5,534 bases of DNA, from positions 475-6,008 of the forward strand of contig DMTA01000357.1 in NCBI GenBank assembly GCA_003454835.1, read 5' to 3'. This stretch comes from Achromobacter sp. (GTDB lineage Bacteria; Pseudomonadota; Gammaproteobacteria; Burkholderiales; Burkholderiaceae_B). Position 1 is the stretch's first letter; each line of letters begins with the position of its first letter. A program made the translations under genes and the position numbers. The notes under the pieces are model-generated. The model searched no databases, was not told the DNA's origin, and worked only from the letters and a program-made list of their open reading frames with translations. Below are positions 1 through 5,534 of the stretch, in pieces.

Positions 1-261
1 GGCCGCCGCAGCCTGCAGTTCGTGCATGACGGACGGGCGCTTGCGCCAGCCCAGGCGCGCCATGCCTTCGGCGATGGCGCCGCTGGACACCAGCACGATC
101 TGCTTGCCCTGCTTGTGCAGGGCGGCGATCTGCGCGGCCCAGTGCGCGACCGCGGCGCGGTCCAGGCCTCGGCCTTCGTTGGTGACCAGCGACGAGCCGA
201 CTTTGGCGACGATGCGCTGGGCGTGGGTGACGACGGATACGGCGGGTGATTCAGCAGACAT
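1..261 (-). CDS. proB: Glutamate 5-kinase (ProB), N-terminal part, cut by the window edge
   Basis: ATP-dependent phosphorylation of L-glutamate to glutamate 5-phosphate, the first and feedback-controlled step of proline synthesis, in the cytoplasm. The 87 visible codons read without a break from an ATG at 261 to the left edge. They show the amino-acid-kinase N-terminus: the nucleotide-binding [11 protein letters not shown] segment at about residues 20-30 and the VSSGAIAEG glycine loop at about residues 58-66, both typical of ProB. The rest of the kinase domain and any C-terminal PUA domain lie outside the window. The start follows the obgE stop by 55 bases on the same strand, the usual obgE-proB order of betaproteobacteria. 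No clear Shine-Dalgarno sequence precedes the ATG, so the start rests on the ProB-like N-terminus. Identity is secure; completeness cannot be judged. Confidence 0.95.
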   Translation of the reverse strand, partial: MSAESPAVSVVTHAQRIVAKVGSSLVTNEGRGLDRAAVAHWAAQIAALHKQGKQIVLVSSGAIAEGMARLGWRKRPSVMHELQAAAA

Positions 262-281
262 GATGGCGGCCGGCTGCGGCG

Positions 282-312
282 AAAAAAAGCGTAATCGAAA
301 GGACTGCGATTA
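282..312 (-). terminator. Weak terminator-like hairpin between obgE and proB
   Basis: On the minus strand, four bases after the obgE stop, TAATCG (312-307) and CGATTA (297-292) form a perfect 6-bp stem with a 9-nt loop. After CGC there is a run of seven T (288-282). The stem is AT-rich and separated from the T run, so it would be weak. It could attenuate transcription into proB, or mean nothing. Confidence 0.3.
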
Positions 313-316
313 TGGC

Positions 317-1654
<1,338 letters not shown>

Positions 1655-1915
1655 TTACTCGGCAGCGACGATCGAAACGGTCTGCTTGTTCAATGCGCCC
1701 TTGAAGCCGAATTGAACCTTGCCGTCAACCAGCGCGAACAGGGTGTGGTCCTTGCCCATGCCGACGTTCACGCCAGCGTGGAAGCGAGTACCGCGCTGAC
1801 GCACGATGATCGAACCAGCGGGAATGAGTTCGCCGCCGAATGCCTTGACGCCCAGACGCTTCGATTCTGAGTCGCGTCCGTTCCGCGTAGAGCCGCCGCC
1901 CTTTTTCTGTGCCAT
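1655..1915 (-). CDS. rpmA: 50S ribosomal protein L27
   Basis: Large-subunit protein whose flexible N-terminus reaches towards the peptidyl-transferase centre. At 86 residues it has the normal length. It opens [18 protein letters not shown], the L27 signature, and continues through the conserved [10 protein letters not shown] and [22 protein letters not shown] segments (about residues 19-59). No N-terminal extension of the kind cleaved in Firmicutes is present. AGGAG (1926-1922) sits 6 bases before the ATG. It follows rplU by 34 bases with no terminator between, so the two form one operon, and a strong terminator follows it. Confidence 0.98.
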   Translation of the reverse strand: MAQKKGGGSTRNGRDSESKRLGVKAFGGELIPAGSIIVRQRGTRFHAGVNVGMGKDHTLFALVDGKVQFGFKGALNKQTVSIVAAE

Positions 1916-1949
1916 GTTTAGCTCCTGCTAAGTGGTACCGAGTCGCTTC

Positions 1950-2261
1950 TTAAGCCGTGATGGCTTCGATGCGGATTTCGGTGTAGTTCTGACGGTGGCC
2001 CTGACGCTTCTGATAGTGCTTGCGACGGCGCATCTTGAAGATCTTGACCTTGTCGTGGCGGCCTTGCGCAAGAACCGTTGCCTTGACCACGGCGCCGGAG
2101 ACGAGGGGCGTACCAACTTTCAGTTGGTCGCCTTCGCCCACGGACAGCACTTGGTCCAGGGTGATTTCTTGCCCAATGTCAGCCGGTATCTGTTCTATCT
2201 TGAGTTTTTCGCCAGCGGCAACGCGATACTGCTTGCCACCGGTTTTTACGACCGCGTACAT
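1950..2261 (-). CDS. rplU: 50S ribosomal protein L21
   Basis: Large-subunit protein that binds 23S rRNA. The 103 residues match the family. It starts [20 protein letters not shown], the universal L21 start, and ends with the rRNA-binding signature [21 protein letters not shown] (about residues 75-95). The frame is open 19 codons further upstream, but the conserved start and an AAGGA (2273-2269) placed 7 bases before the ATG fix the start at 2261. It is the first gene of the rplU-rpmA operon, behind a strong promoter and a long leader. It is small and basic, as expected. Confidence 0.98.
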   Translation of the reverse strand: MYAVVKTGGKQYRVAAGEKLKIEQIPADIGQEITLDQVLSVGEGDQLKVGTPLVSGAVVKATVLAQGRHDKVKIFKMRRRKHYQKRQGHRQNYTEIRIEAITA

Positions 2262-2435
2262 GGGGTGTTCCTTAAATAGGTAAATGGGTTCGTTCGTGTG
2301 GCCTGCCCTGCTGGGCAAGGGTGCCGTGCTGAATAGCCTTTGCCGTTATCCGAAGAAGCCCGAAGATTCAGGGCTGGCAAAGCTGTCAGGCGGCGTACAC
2401 GAACAACCGACGTAATTCGGCCATTGCTGACCGAA
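2262..2435 (-). promoter_or_regulatory. Structured 5' leader of rplU-rpmA mRNA
   Basis: If transcription starts about 7 bases past the predicted -10, the leader is about 170 nt. Three stem-loops can be read in transcript order. ATTCGGTC pairs with GGCCGAAT (2436-2415; 8 bp with one U-G pair, 6-nt loop) at the very 5' end. CTTTGCC pairs with GGCAAAG (2382-2338; 7 perfect pairs), stacked on an inner AGCCC/GGGCT stem (2375-2357). CTTGCCC pairs with GGGCAGG (2319-2302; 7 pairs, one U-G) about 30 bases before the Shine-Dalgarno. Many ribosomal-protein operons are controlled through such leaders. Whether L21 or another protein binds this one is inference, and I do not recognise it as a named leader family. 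Confidence 0.5.
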
Positions 2436-2441
2436 TCCGAG

Positions 2442-2470
2442 ATATTAGCCCGGGACTTTTGGAAAGTCAA
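2442..2470 (-). promoter_or_regulatory. Near-consensus sigma-70 promoter for rplU-rpmA
   Basis: On the minus strand, TTGACT (2470-2465; 5 of 6 to consensus) is followed after exactly 17 bases by TAATAT (2447-2442; 4 of 6). This is the best promoter on this strand in the window and lies in the AT-richest part of the gap between iclR and rplU. The predicted start is near 2435. No convincing terminator for iclR lies between its stop (2513) and this promoter, so some iclR read-through into the operon is possible. Confidence 0.7.
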
Positions 2471-2512
2471 AAAGCTGTTGCAGGCTAAGGGCTTAGGTGT
2501 GGCGTGAAGGCT

Positions 2513-3271
2513 TCAGACGCCTGGGATCACGCGCAGCGCAATGTCGCGCGCCACCCGGCGGATGCCGTCCATGGCCGCCTGGCGATGGGCGTCGTCGAGC
2601 CGGTCGGTGGGAATGGACGTGCTGACCGCCACCCGCTTGCCCAGCGGCGTCACGCCGACAAAGGCCGCAAAGCATACAAGGCCGGTGGCGACTTCTTCCC
2701 GGTCCTCGGCCAGGCCCTGCTGGCGCACCTCGTCGAGCTCGCGGTGCAGGTGCGCGGCGTCCGCGATCGTGCGGTCGGTGACGCGGGGCAGGGTCTTGGG
2801 CAGCCGGACCGCCAGCTCGTCAGGCGTCAGGCTGGCGAGCAGCGCCTTGCCCAACGCGCAGGCGTGCGCAGGCAGGCGCAGACCCAGGTCGGACACCAGG
2901 CGCACGGGGCGGCGGGCGTCTTCCCGCGCCAGGTACACCACGTCAAAGCCGTCCAGTGCCGCCAGTTGCACGACCTCGTTGCAGCGGTCCACGAAGGCGG
3001 CGGCCGAATGGTGAAAGGCCGCCTGCAGTCCATCGTGCCGCAGGTAGGCGGCGCCCAGCGCCATCAATTCCAGTCCGATGATGTAGCCGCCGTCCTGGCG
3101 TTCCACCCATCGGCGTTGCTCCAGGCAGTCGAGCAGCAGGTACAGCGTGCTCTTGGGCATCTCGCAGGCCCGGGCCAATTCGGCGGCCTTCACCGGGGTG
3201 GGGCGGCCGGACAGCACGCGCAGGATGTCATGGGCGCGGCGGATGGCGGGAACGTCGTAATCGGTGGCCAT
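2513..3271 (-). CDS. IclR-family transcriptional regulator
   Basis: DNA-binding regulator of 252 residues, the usual IclR size. Residues 1-60 form the N-terminal winged helix-turn-helix: AIRRAHDILRVLS opens it, and VKAAELARACEMPKSTLYLL (about 27-46) is the helix-turn-helix. Residues from about 75 form the ligand-binding domain, with the conserved LRLPAHACALGKALLA (131-146) and the REEVATGLVCFAA segment (181-193) that line the effector pocket in IclR, KdgR and PcaU relatives. The ATG at 3271 is chosen because the IclR fold begins at once after it; the frame continues upstream only as a shadow over the opposite strand. Its Shine-Dalgarno is poor (GGA 12 bases away). It is divergent from the FAH-family gene across a 244-bp region with operator-like repeats, so it probably controls that gene and itself. 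The effector is unknown; a sugar acid or its product is a guess from the neighbour. Confidence 0.93.
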   Translation of the reverse strand: MATDYDVPAIRRAHDILRVLSGRPTPVKAAELARACEMPKSTLYLLLDCLEQRRWVERQDGGYIIGLELMALGAAYLRHDGLQAAFHHSAAAFVDRCNEVVQLAALDGFDVVYLAREDARRPVRLVSDLGLRLPAHACALGKALLASLTPDELAVRLPKTLPRVTDRTIADAAHLHRELDEVRQQGLAEDREEVATGLVCFAAFVGVTPLGKRVAVSTSIPTDRLDDAHRQAAMDGIRRVARDIALRVIPGV

Positions 3272-3280
3272 GCGCGTCAA

Positions 3281-3320
3281 AATTCCAATAGGTTGGATTG
3301 AAAAACAAGATATTGGACAT
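3281..3320. promoter_or_regulatory. Candidate IclR-family operator: inverted pair plus direct repeat of a 10-bp unit
   Basis: Three 10-bp units lie in fixed register. TATTGGAATT reads on the minus strand at 3290-3281, GGTTGGATTG on plus at 3291-3300, and TATTGGACAT on plus at 3311-3320. The first two abut as a palindrome (TCCAA, 4 bases, TTGGA). The third is a direct copy exactly 20 bases, two helical turns, from the second. All share TTGGA, and the first and third share TATTGGA. PcaU, an IclR-family regulator, is known to use a palindrome plus a third direct repeat, so the layout suits the adjacent regulator. The site ends 10 bases from the iclR start codon and overlaps the promoter of the divergent gene. 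Binding by this protein is inferred. Confidence 0.55.
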
Positions 3321-3326
3321 GATAAA
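3298..3326 (+). promoter_or_regulatory. Promoter of the FAH-family gene
   Basis: TTGAAA (3298-3303; 5 of 6) and GATAAA (3321-3326; 4 of 6) are separated by 17 bases. The predicted start near 3333 gives a leader of about 180 nt before the ATG at 3516. I see no strong secondary structure or credible small gene in that leader. The -35 overlaps the second operator-like repeat and the third repeat fills the spacer, an arrangement that suggests repression when the regulator is bound. Confidence 0.55.
3319..3324 (-). promoter_or_regulatory. Possible -10 of the iclR promoter
   Basis: On the minus strand TATCAT matches 5 of 6 of the -10 consensus and would start transcription near 3312, about 40 bases before the iclR ATG and inside the operator-like repeats. 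No matching -35 lies 16-18 bases upstream, so this is only a candidate. If real, the two divergent promoters overlap and one bound regulator could close both. Confidence 0.25.
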
Positions 3327-3505
3327 TGAACTCTCCTAGACTGGGTCGCCACGCCGATGGGTGTGCCTCGGTCCTGGATTGCCTTTGCCGAAGGATTGCG
3401 GGTGTTGGCTGCCAAGCCTGCGGGCCACCCACCCATTCGACCCACGCCCGGGCTGACCCGGAACCAAACAATCACGCGCCCACCACATGGACCGGGCATC
3501 ACGCG

Positions 3506-3510
3506 AGGAG
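3506..3510 (+). promoter_or_regulatory. Shine-Dalgarno that fixes the start of the FAH-family gene
   Basis: AGGAG lies 5 bases before the ATG at 3516. The reading frame stays open for 53 codons upstream of that ATG, back to 3357, but no ribosome-binding site precedes the earlier ATG and the extra segment does not look like protein of this family. Confidence 0.8.
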
Positions 3511-3515
3511 ACGCC

Positions 3516-4685
3516 ATGAAAGACAACAACCTGCTGCCCGCCGACCTGCCCGATGCCCTGCTGGTGGGCCGTGTCTGGCGCCCCGATCCTGCCGGCGGAC
3601 CCAGTGTGGTCGTTGTCCGCGCGGGCGAGGTGGTCGATATCACCGCCACGGTGCCTACCGTATCCGACCTGCTGGACCATCCTGACCGCGTCGCCCTGGC
3701 GCGCGATGCCAGGGGCGAGTCCCTGGGCGACGCGCATGCCCTCATGGTCGCCACGCTGCAAGGCGCCAATGGCCCGCGCCTGCTGGCGCCGTGCGATCTG
3801 CAGCCGGTGAAGGCGGCGGGCGTCACCTTTGCCATCAGCCTGCTGGAACGCCTGATCGAGGAAGAGGCGGGCGGCGACGCTGGCCGCGCGGAGGAAATCC
3901 GCGTGCGCATGCAGGCGCTGATCGGCTCGGACCTGTCCCGGCTGCGACCGGGATCGCCCGAAGCGATCCGGCTGAAAGCCGAAATGATAGAGCGCGGCCA
4001 GTGGTCGCAGTATCTGGAAGTAGGCATTGGCCCGGACGCTGAAGTCTTCTCCAAGACGCCGCCCATGGCCTCGGTAGGCTTCGGCGCGCGCATCGGCGTG
4101 CTGCCCGAGTCGCAGTGGAACAACCCCGAGCCCGAAATCGTGCTGGCTGTCGACAGCCGGGGCGAGGTCGTCGGCGCCACGCTGGGCAACGACGTGAACC
4201 TGCGCGACATCGAAGGCCGCAGCGCGCTGCTCCTGACGAAGGCCAAGGACAACAACGGGTCCTGCGCCATCGGGCCGTTCATCCGGTTGTTCGATGGGGG
4301 CTTCACGCTGGACAGCGTGCGCAATGCCGACGTCTCGCTGCGAATCGAAGGCCCCGACGGCTTCGAACTGGACGGCGTCAGCCACATGCGCGAAATCAGC
4401 CGCGATCCGCTGGACCTGGTGCGCCAGACCTTCGGTGCACACCATCAGTATCCCGACGGCTTCATGCTGTTCCTGGGCACCATGTTTTCGCCTTCCAAGG
4501 ATCGCAAGGGGCCGGGCTCCGGCTTCACCCACGTGACAGGAGATCGGGTCGTCATCGCCTCGGAGCGGCTGGGCGCGCTGGTCAACGAGGTGCAGTTGGC
4601 CACCGAGATCCCGCCCTGGACGTTTGGCGTGCGGGCGCTTTACGCCAACCTGGCCACGCGCGGCCTGCTGCCGCAGCCGCGCTGA
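3516..4685 (+). CDS. Fumarylacetoacetate-hydrolase-superfamily enzyme, possible 2-keto-3-deoxy sugar acid dehydratase
   Basis: Cytoplasmic metal-dependent enzyme of 389 residues, longer than the common single-domain FAH proteins. Residues 1-100 form an N-terminal domain; the FAH fold fills about 160-385. Expected metal ligands are present: E205 and E207 in NNPEPEIVLAV and D226 in LGNDVNLRDIEGRS. A conserved block follows at LLLTKAKDNNGSCAIGPF (238-255), then the C-terminal LGALVNEVQLATEIPPW region (352-368). The GNDVNLRDIEGRS and KAKDNN..CAIGPF blocks resemble the longer FAH members that include sugar-acid dehydratases such as the XylX type (2-keto-3-deoxy-D-xylonate dehydratase), rather than true fumarylacetoacetase. 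That substrate call is from recalled family resemblance and is only moderately safe. No other pathway gene lies nearby. The divergent IclR regulator is the probable controller. The stop codon lies in a 23-bp tandem duplication, and no T-rich terminator follows. Confidence 0.9.
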   Translation: MKDNNLLPADLPDALLVGRVWRPDPAGGPSVVVVRAGEVVDITATVPTVSDLLDHPDRVALARDARGESLGDAHALMVATLQGANGPRLLAPCDLQPVKAAGVTFAISLLERLIEEEAGGDAGRAEEIRVRMQALIGSDLSRLRPGSPEAIRLKAEMIERGQWSQYLEVGIGPDAEVFSKTPPMASVGFGARIGVLPESQWNNPEPEIVLAVDSRGEVVGATLGNDVNLRDIEGRSALLLTKAKDNNGSCAIGPFIRLFDGGFTLDSVRNADVSLRIEGPDGFELDGVSHMREISRDPLDLVRQTFGAHHQYPDGFMLFLGTMFSPSKDRKGPGSGFTHVTGDRVVIASERLGALVNEVQLATEIPPWTFGVRALYANLATRGLLPQPR

Positions 4686-4720
4686 GCCGGCTGCCGCAGC
4701 CGCGCTGAGCCGGCTGCCGG
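4668..4720 (+). repeat. 23-bp tandem duplication spanning the stop codon of the FAH-family gene
   Basis: A 23-bp unit starting CTGCCGCAGCC occurs perfectly at 4668-4690 and 4691-4713, and a third copy begins (CTGCCG at 4714-4719). The unit carries the last codons and the TGA, so the protein still ends in the first copy at 4685. Each copy can form a hairpin, GCAGCCG with CGGCTGC (4673-4679/4688-4694 and 4696-4702/4711-4717), giving two tandem stem-loops after translation ends. No T run follows, so this is not a canonical intrinsic terminator. Confidence 0.9.
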
Positions 4721-4753
4721 ATTCGACCTGGGGCGAGGCCCGCTGCGGCGGGG

Positions 4754-4761
4754 CCCCCCCC
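4754..4761 (+). repeat. Run of eight C upstream of the ispB promoter
   Basis: Eight consecutive C follow a GC-rich imperfect stem (GGCCCGC at 4737-4743 against GCGGGGCC at 4748-4755). The run ends 38 bases before the ispB -10. It is noncoding. Three T follow, too few for a strong terminator of the upstream gene. Confidence 0.6.
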
Positions 4762-4799
4762 TTTCGGCATGTGCGTCCGGGATTCCCGCGCACTCCCCG

Positions 4800-4805
4800 T
4801 ATAAT
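4800..4805 (+). promoter_or_regulatory. Consensus -10 (TATAAT) of the probable ispB promoter
   Basis: A perfect TATAAT sits 84 bases before the proposed ispB start, giving a predicted transcript start near 4811-4812. No recognisable -35 lies 16-18 bases upstream (the region is CCGGGA-like) and there is no extended-10 TG. An activator may help, or the promoter may be weak. Confidence 0.5.
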
Positions 4806-4827
4806 CCACGGTCGAATCCCCCGCCGA

Positions 4828-4866
4828 CCGCTGGCGGGCCCAGCGGTAAGAGCCGTCACGCGGCTC
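4828..4866 (+). promoter_or_regulatory. Two perfect hairpins in the ispB 5' leader
   Basis: CCGCTGG (4828-4834) and CCAGCGG (4840-4846) form a perfect 7-bp stem with a 5-nt loop. GAGCCG (4850-4855) and CGGCTC (4861-4866) form a perfect 6-bp stem with a 5-nt loop. An earlier GGTCG (4810-4814) could pair with CGACC (4825-4829), competing with the first stem by two bases. The GGATA ribosome-binding region (from 4881) and TTG start (4890) follow directly. The pairing is seen; a regulatory role is inferred. Confidence 0.45.
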
Positions 4867-4889
4867 GCTTCACACTTGTCGGATACGTC

Positions 4890-5534
4890 TTGAATCTCCC
4901 CGCGCTCATTGCCCCCATAGCTGACGATATGAAAGCCGTCGATGCGGTTATCCGCGAGCGGCTGAATTCCGATGTGGTTCTGATCCGCACGATCGGCGAC
5001 TACATCATTGGAGCGGGCGGCAAGCGCATGCGCCCGGCCATGGTGCTGATGGTGGCGCGCGCTCTGGGCTACGAAGGCACCCATCACCAGCTGCTGGCCG
5101 CCGTGGTCGAATTCATCCACACGGCCACGCTGCTGCACGACGACGTGGTGGACGAATCCGACCTGCGCCGCGGCCGCGAAACGGCCAACGCGGTGTTCGG
5201 CAACGCGGCCAGCGTCCTGGTGGGCGACTACCTGTACTCGCGGTCGTTCGAGATGATGGTCGAGGCGGACTCGATGCGCATCATGAGCATCCTGTCCGAG
5301 GCCACCACCGTGATCGCCGAGGGCGAGGTGCTGCAGCTCCTTAACGTGCATGACCCGGACGTCTCGCAAGAGCGCTATCTGCAGGTGGTGCGCTACAAGA
5401 CGGCCAAGCTGTTCGAGGCCGCCGCCCAGGTGGGCGCCGTGCTGGCGGGCGCCACGCCCGAGCAGGAAGCCGCCGCGGCCGCCTATGGCCGCCACGTGGG
5501 CACCGCGTTCCAGCTGGTCGACGACGTCCTGGAC
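4890..5534 (+). CDS. ispB: Long-chain polyprenyl (probably octaprenyl) diphosphate synthase, N-terminal part, cut by the window edge
   Basis: Adds isopentenyl diphosphate units in trans to make the C40-type side chain of ubiquinone. The 215 visible codons include GGKRMRP (43-49), the first aspartate-rich motif DDVVD (84-88) in LLHDDVVDESDLRRGRE, the KTAKLFEAA segment (170-178), and the second aspartate-rich motif FQLVDDVLD (207-215), which ends exactly at the edge. Small residues just before the first motif fit a long-chain product. The start is probably TTG at 4890: it has GGA 6 bases upstream and gives NLPALIAPIADDMKAVDAV, while the next ATG (4929) has no ribosome-binding site and would shorten the N-terminus by 13 residues. 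Octaprenyl specificity is inferred from the taxon. In many proteobacteria ispB is divergent from rplU; here two genes separate them. Confidence 0.96.
   Translation, partial: MNLPALIAPIADDMKAVDAVIRERLNSDVVLIRTIGDYIIGAGGKRMRPAMVLMVARALGYEGTHHQLLAAVVEFIHTATLLHDDVVDESDLRRGRETANAVFGNAASVLVGDYLYSRSFEMMVEADSMRIMSILSEATTVIAEGEVLQLLNVHDPDVSQERYLQVVRYKTAKLFEAAAQVGAVLAGATPEQEAAAAAYGRHVGTAFQLVDDVLD

Noticed and set aside
2386..2424. Possible 12-codon leader peptide (MAELRRLFVYAA) in the rplU leader
   Set aside because: No Shine-Dalgarno; the ATG is buried in the 5' hairpin, there is no run of regulatory codons, and short chance frames of this size are common.
2484..2495. Palindrome CTAAGGGCTTAG after iclR as its terminator
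   Set aside because: The stem is only 4-5 bp with a tiny loop, and the nearest T run is more than 10 bases further on, inside the rplU promoter.
2504..3301. Plus-strand open frame of 265 codons opposite iclR
   Set aside because: Gln/His/Arg/Ala-rich composition with no recognisable domain, fully antisense to a clear IclR-family gene.
3272..4387. Upstream extension of the iclR frame (about 370 extra codons)
   Set aside because: The IclR fold begins at the ATG at 3271. The extension runs antisense to the FAH-family gene and across the operator and promoters, and has Ser/Arg-rich shadow composition.
4806..4866. tRNA-like look of the region before ispB (GGTCGAATCCC resembles a T-arm)
   Set aside because: No acceptor stem, D-arm or anticodon arm can be assembled around it; the pairings present are simple local hairpins.
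3336..5495. Very long open frame on the minus strand (about 719 codons) opposite the FAH-family and ispB genes
   Set aside because: It is antisense to two well-supported genes, crosses their intergenic region and the tandem repeat, and has low-complexity His/Gln/Arg/Ala-rich composition typical of high-GC shadow frames.

Overview
The window looks like chromosomal DNA of a high-GC betaproteobacterium, most likely Alcaligenaceae (Bordetella/Achromobacter type). The evidence is the gene order rplU-rpmA-obgE-proB on one strand with ispB pointing the opposite way, GC-rich codon use, and the character of the ProB, L27 and IspB proteins. The genus assignment is an inference from recognition, not from a database search.

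Layout. On the minus strand, reading right to left: an IclR-family regulator (2513-3271), ribosomal protein L21 (rplU), ribosomal protein L27 (rpmA), the ribosome-associated GTPase ObgE, and the first 87 codons of glutamate 5-kinase (proB), cut by the left edge. On the plus strand: a fumarylacetoacetate-hydrolase-superfamily enzyme (3516-4685), then the first 215 codons of the polyprenyl diphosphate synthase IspB, cut by the right edge. Every gene seen is intact except for the two edge truncations. No RNA gene, insertion sequence or CRISPR array was seen.

How the parts relate. rplU-rpmA form a ribosomal-protein operon with a near-consensus promoter (2442-2470), a roughly 170-nt leader able to form several hairpins, and a clear intrinsic terminator after rpmA (1545-1576). 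obgE and proB lie beyond that terminator, so they are expressed by read-through or from a promoter I could not identify with confidence. In many proteobacteria ispB sits directly divergent from rplU. Here a two-gene module, iclR plus the FAH-family enzyme, lies between them. The two genes are divergent and share a 244-bp control region holding three 10-bp operator-like repeats (an inverted pair plus a direct copy) laid over a good promoter for the enzyme gene. The simplest reading is a self-contained, IclR-controlled catabolic step, perhaps on a 2-keto-3-deoxy sugar acid, inserted into a housekeeping neighbourhood.

Other features of note are a 23-bp tandem duplication over the stop codon of the FAH-family gene, an 8-base C run, and an ispB leader with a perfect TATAAT, two perfect hairpins and a probable TTG start.
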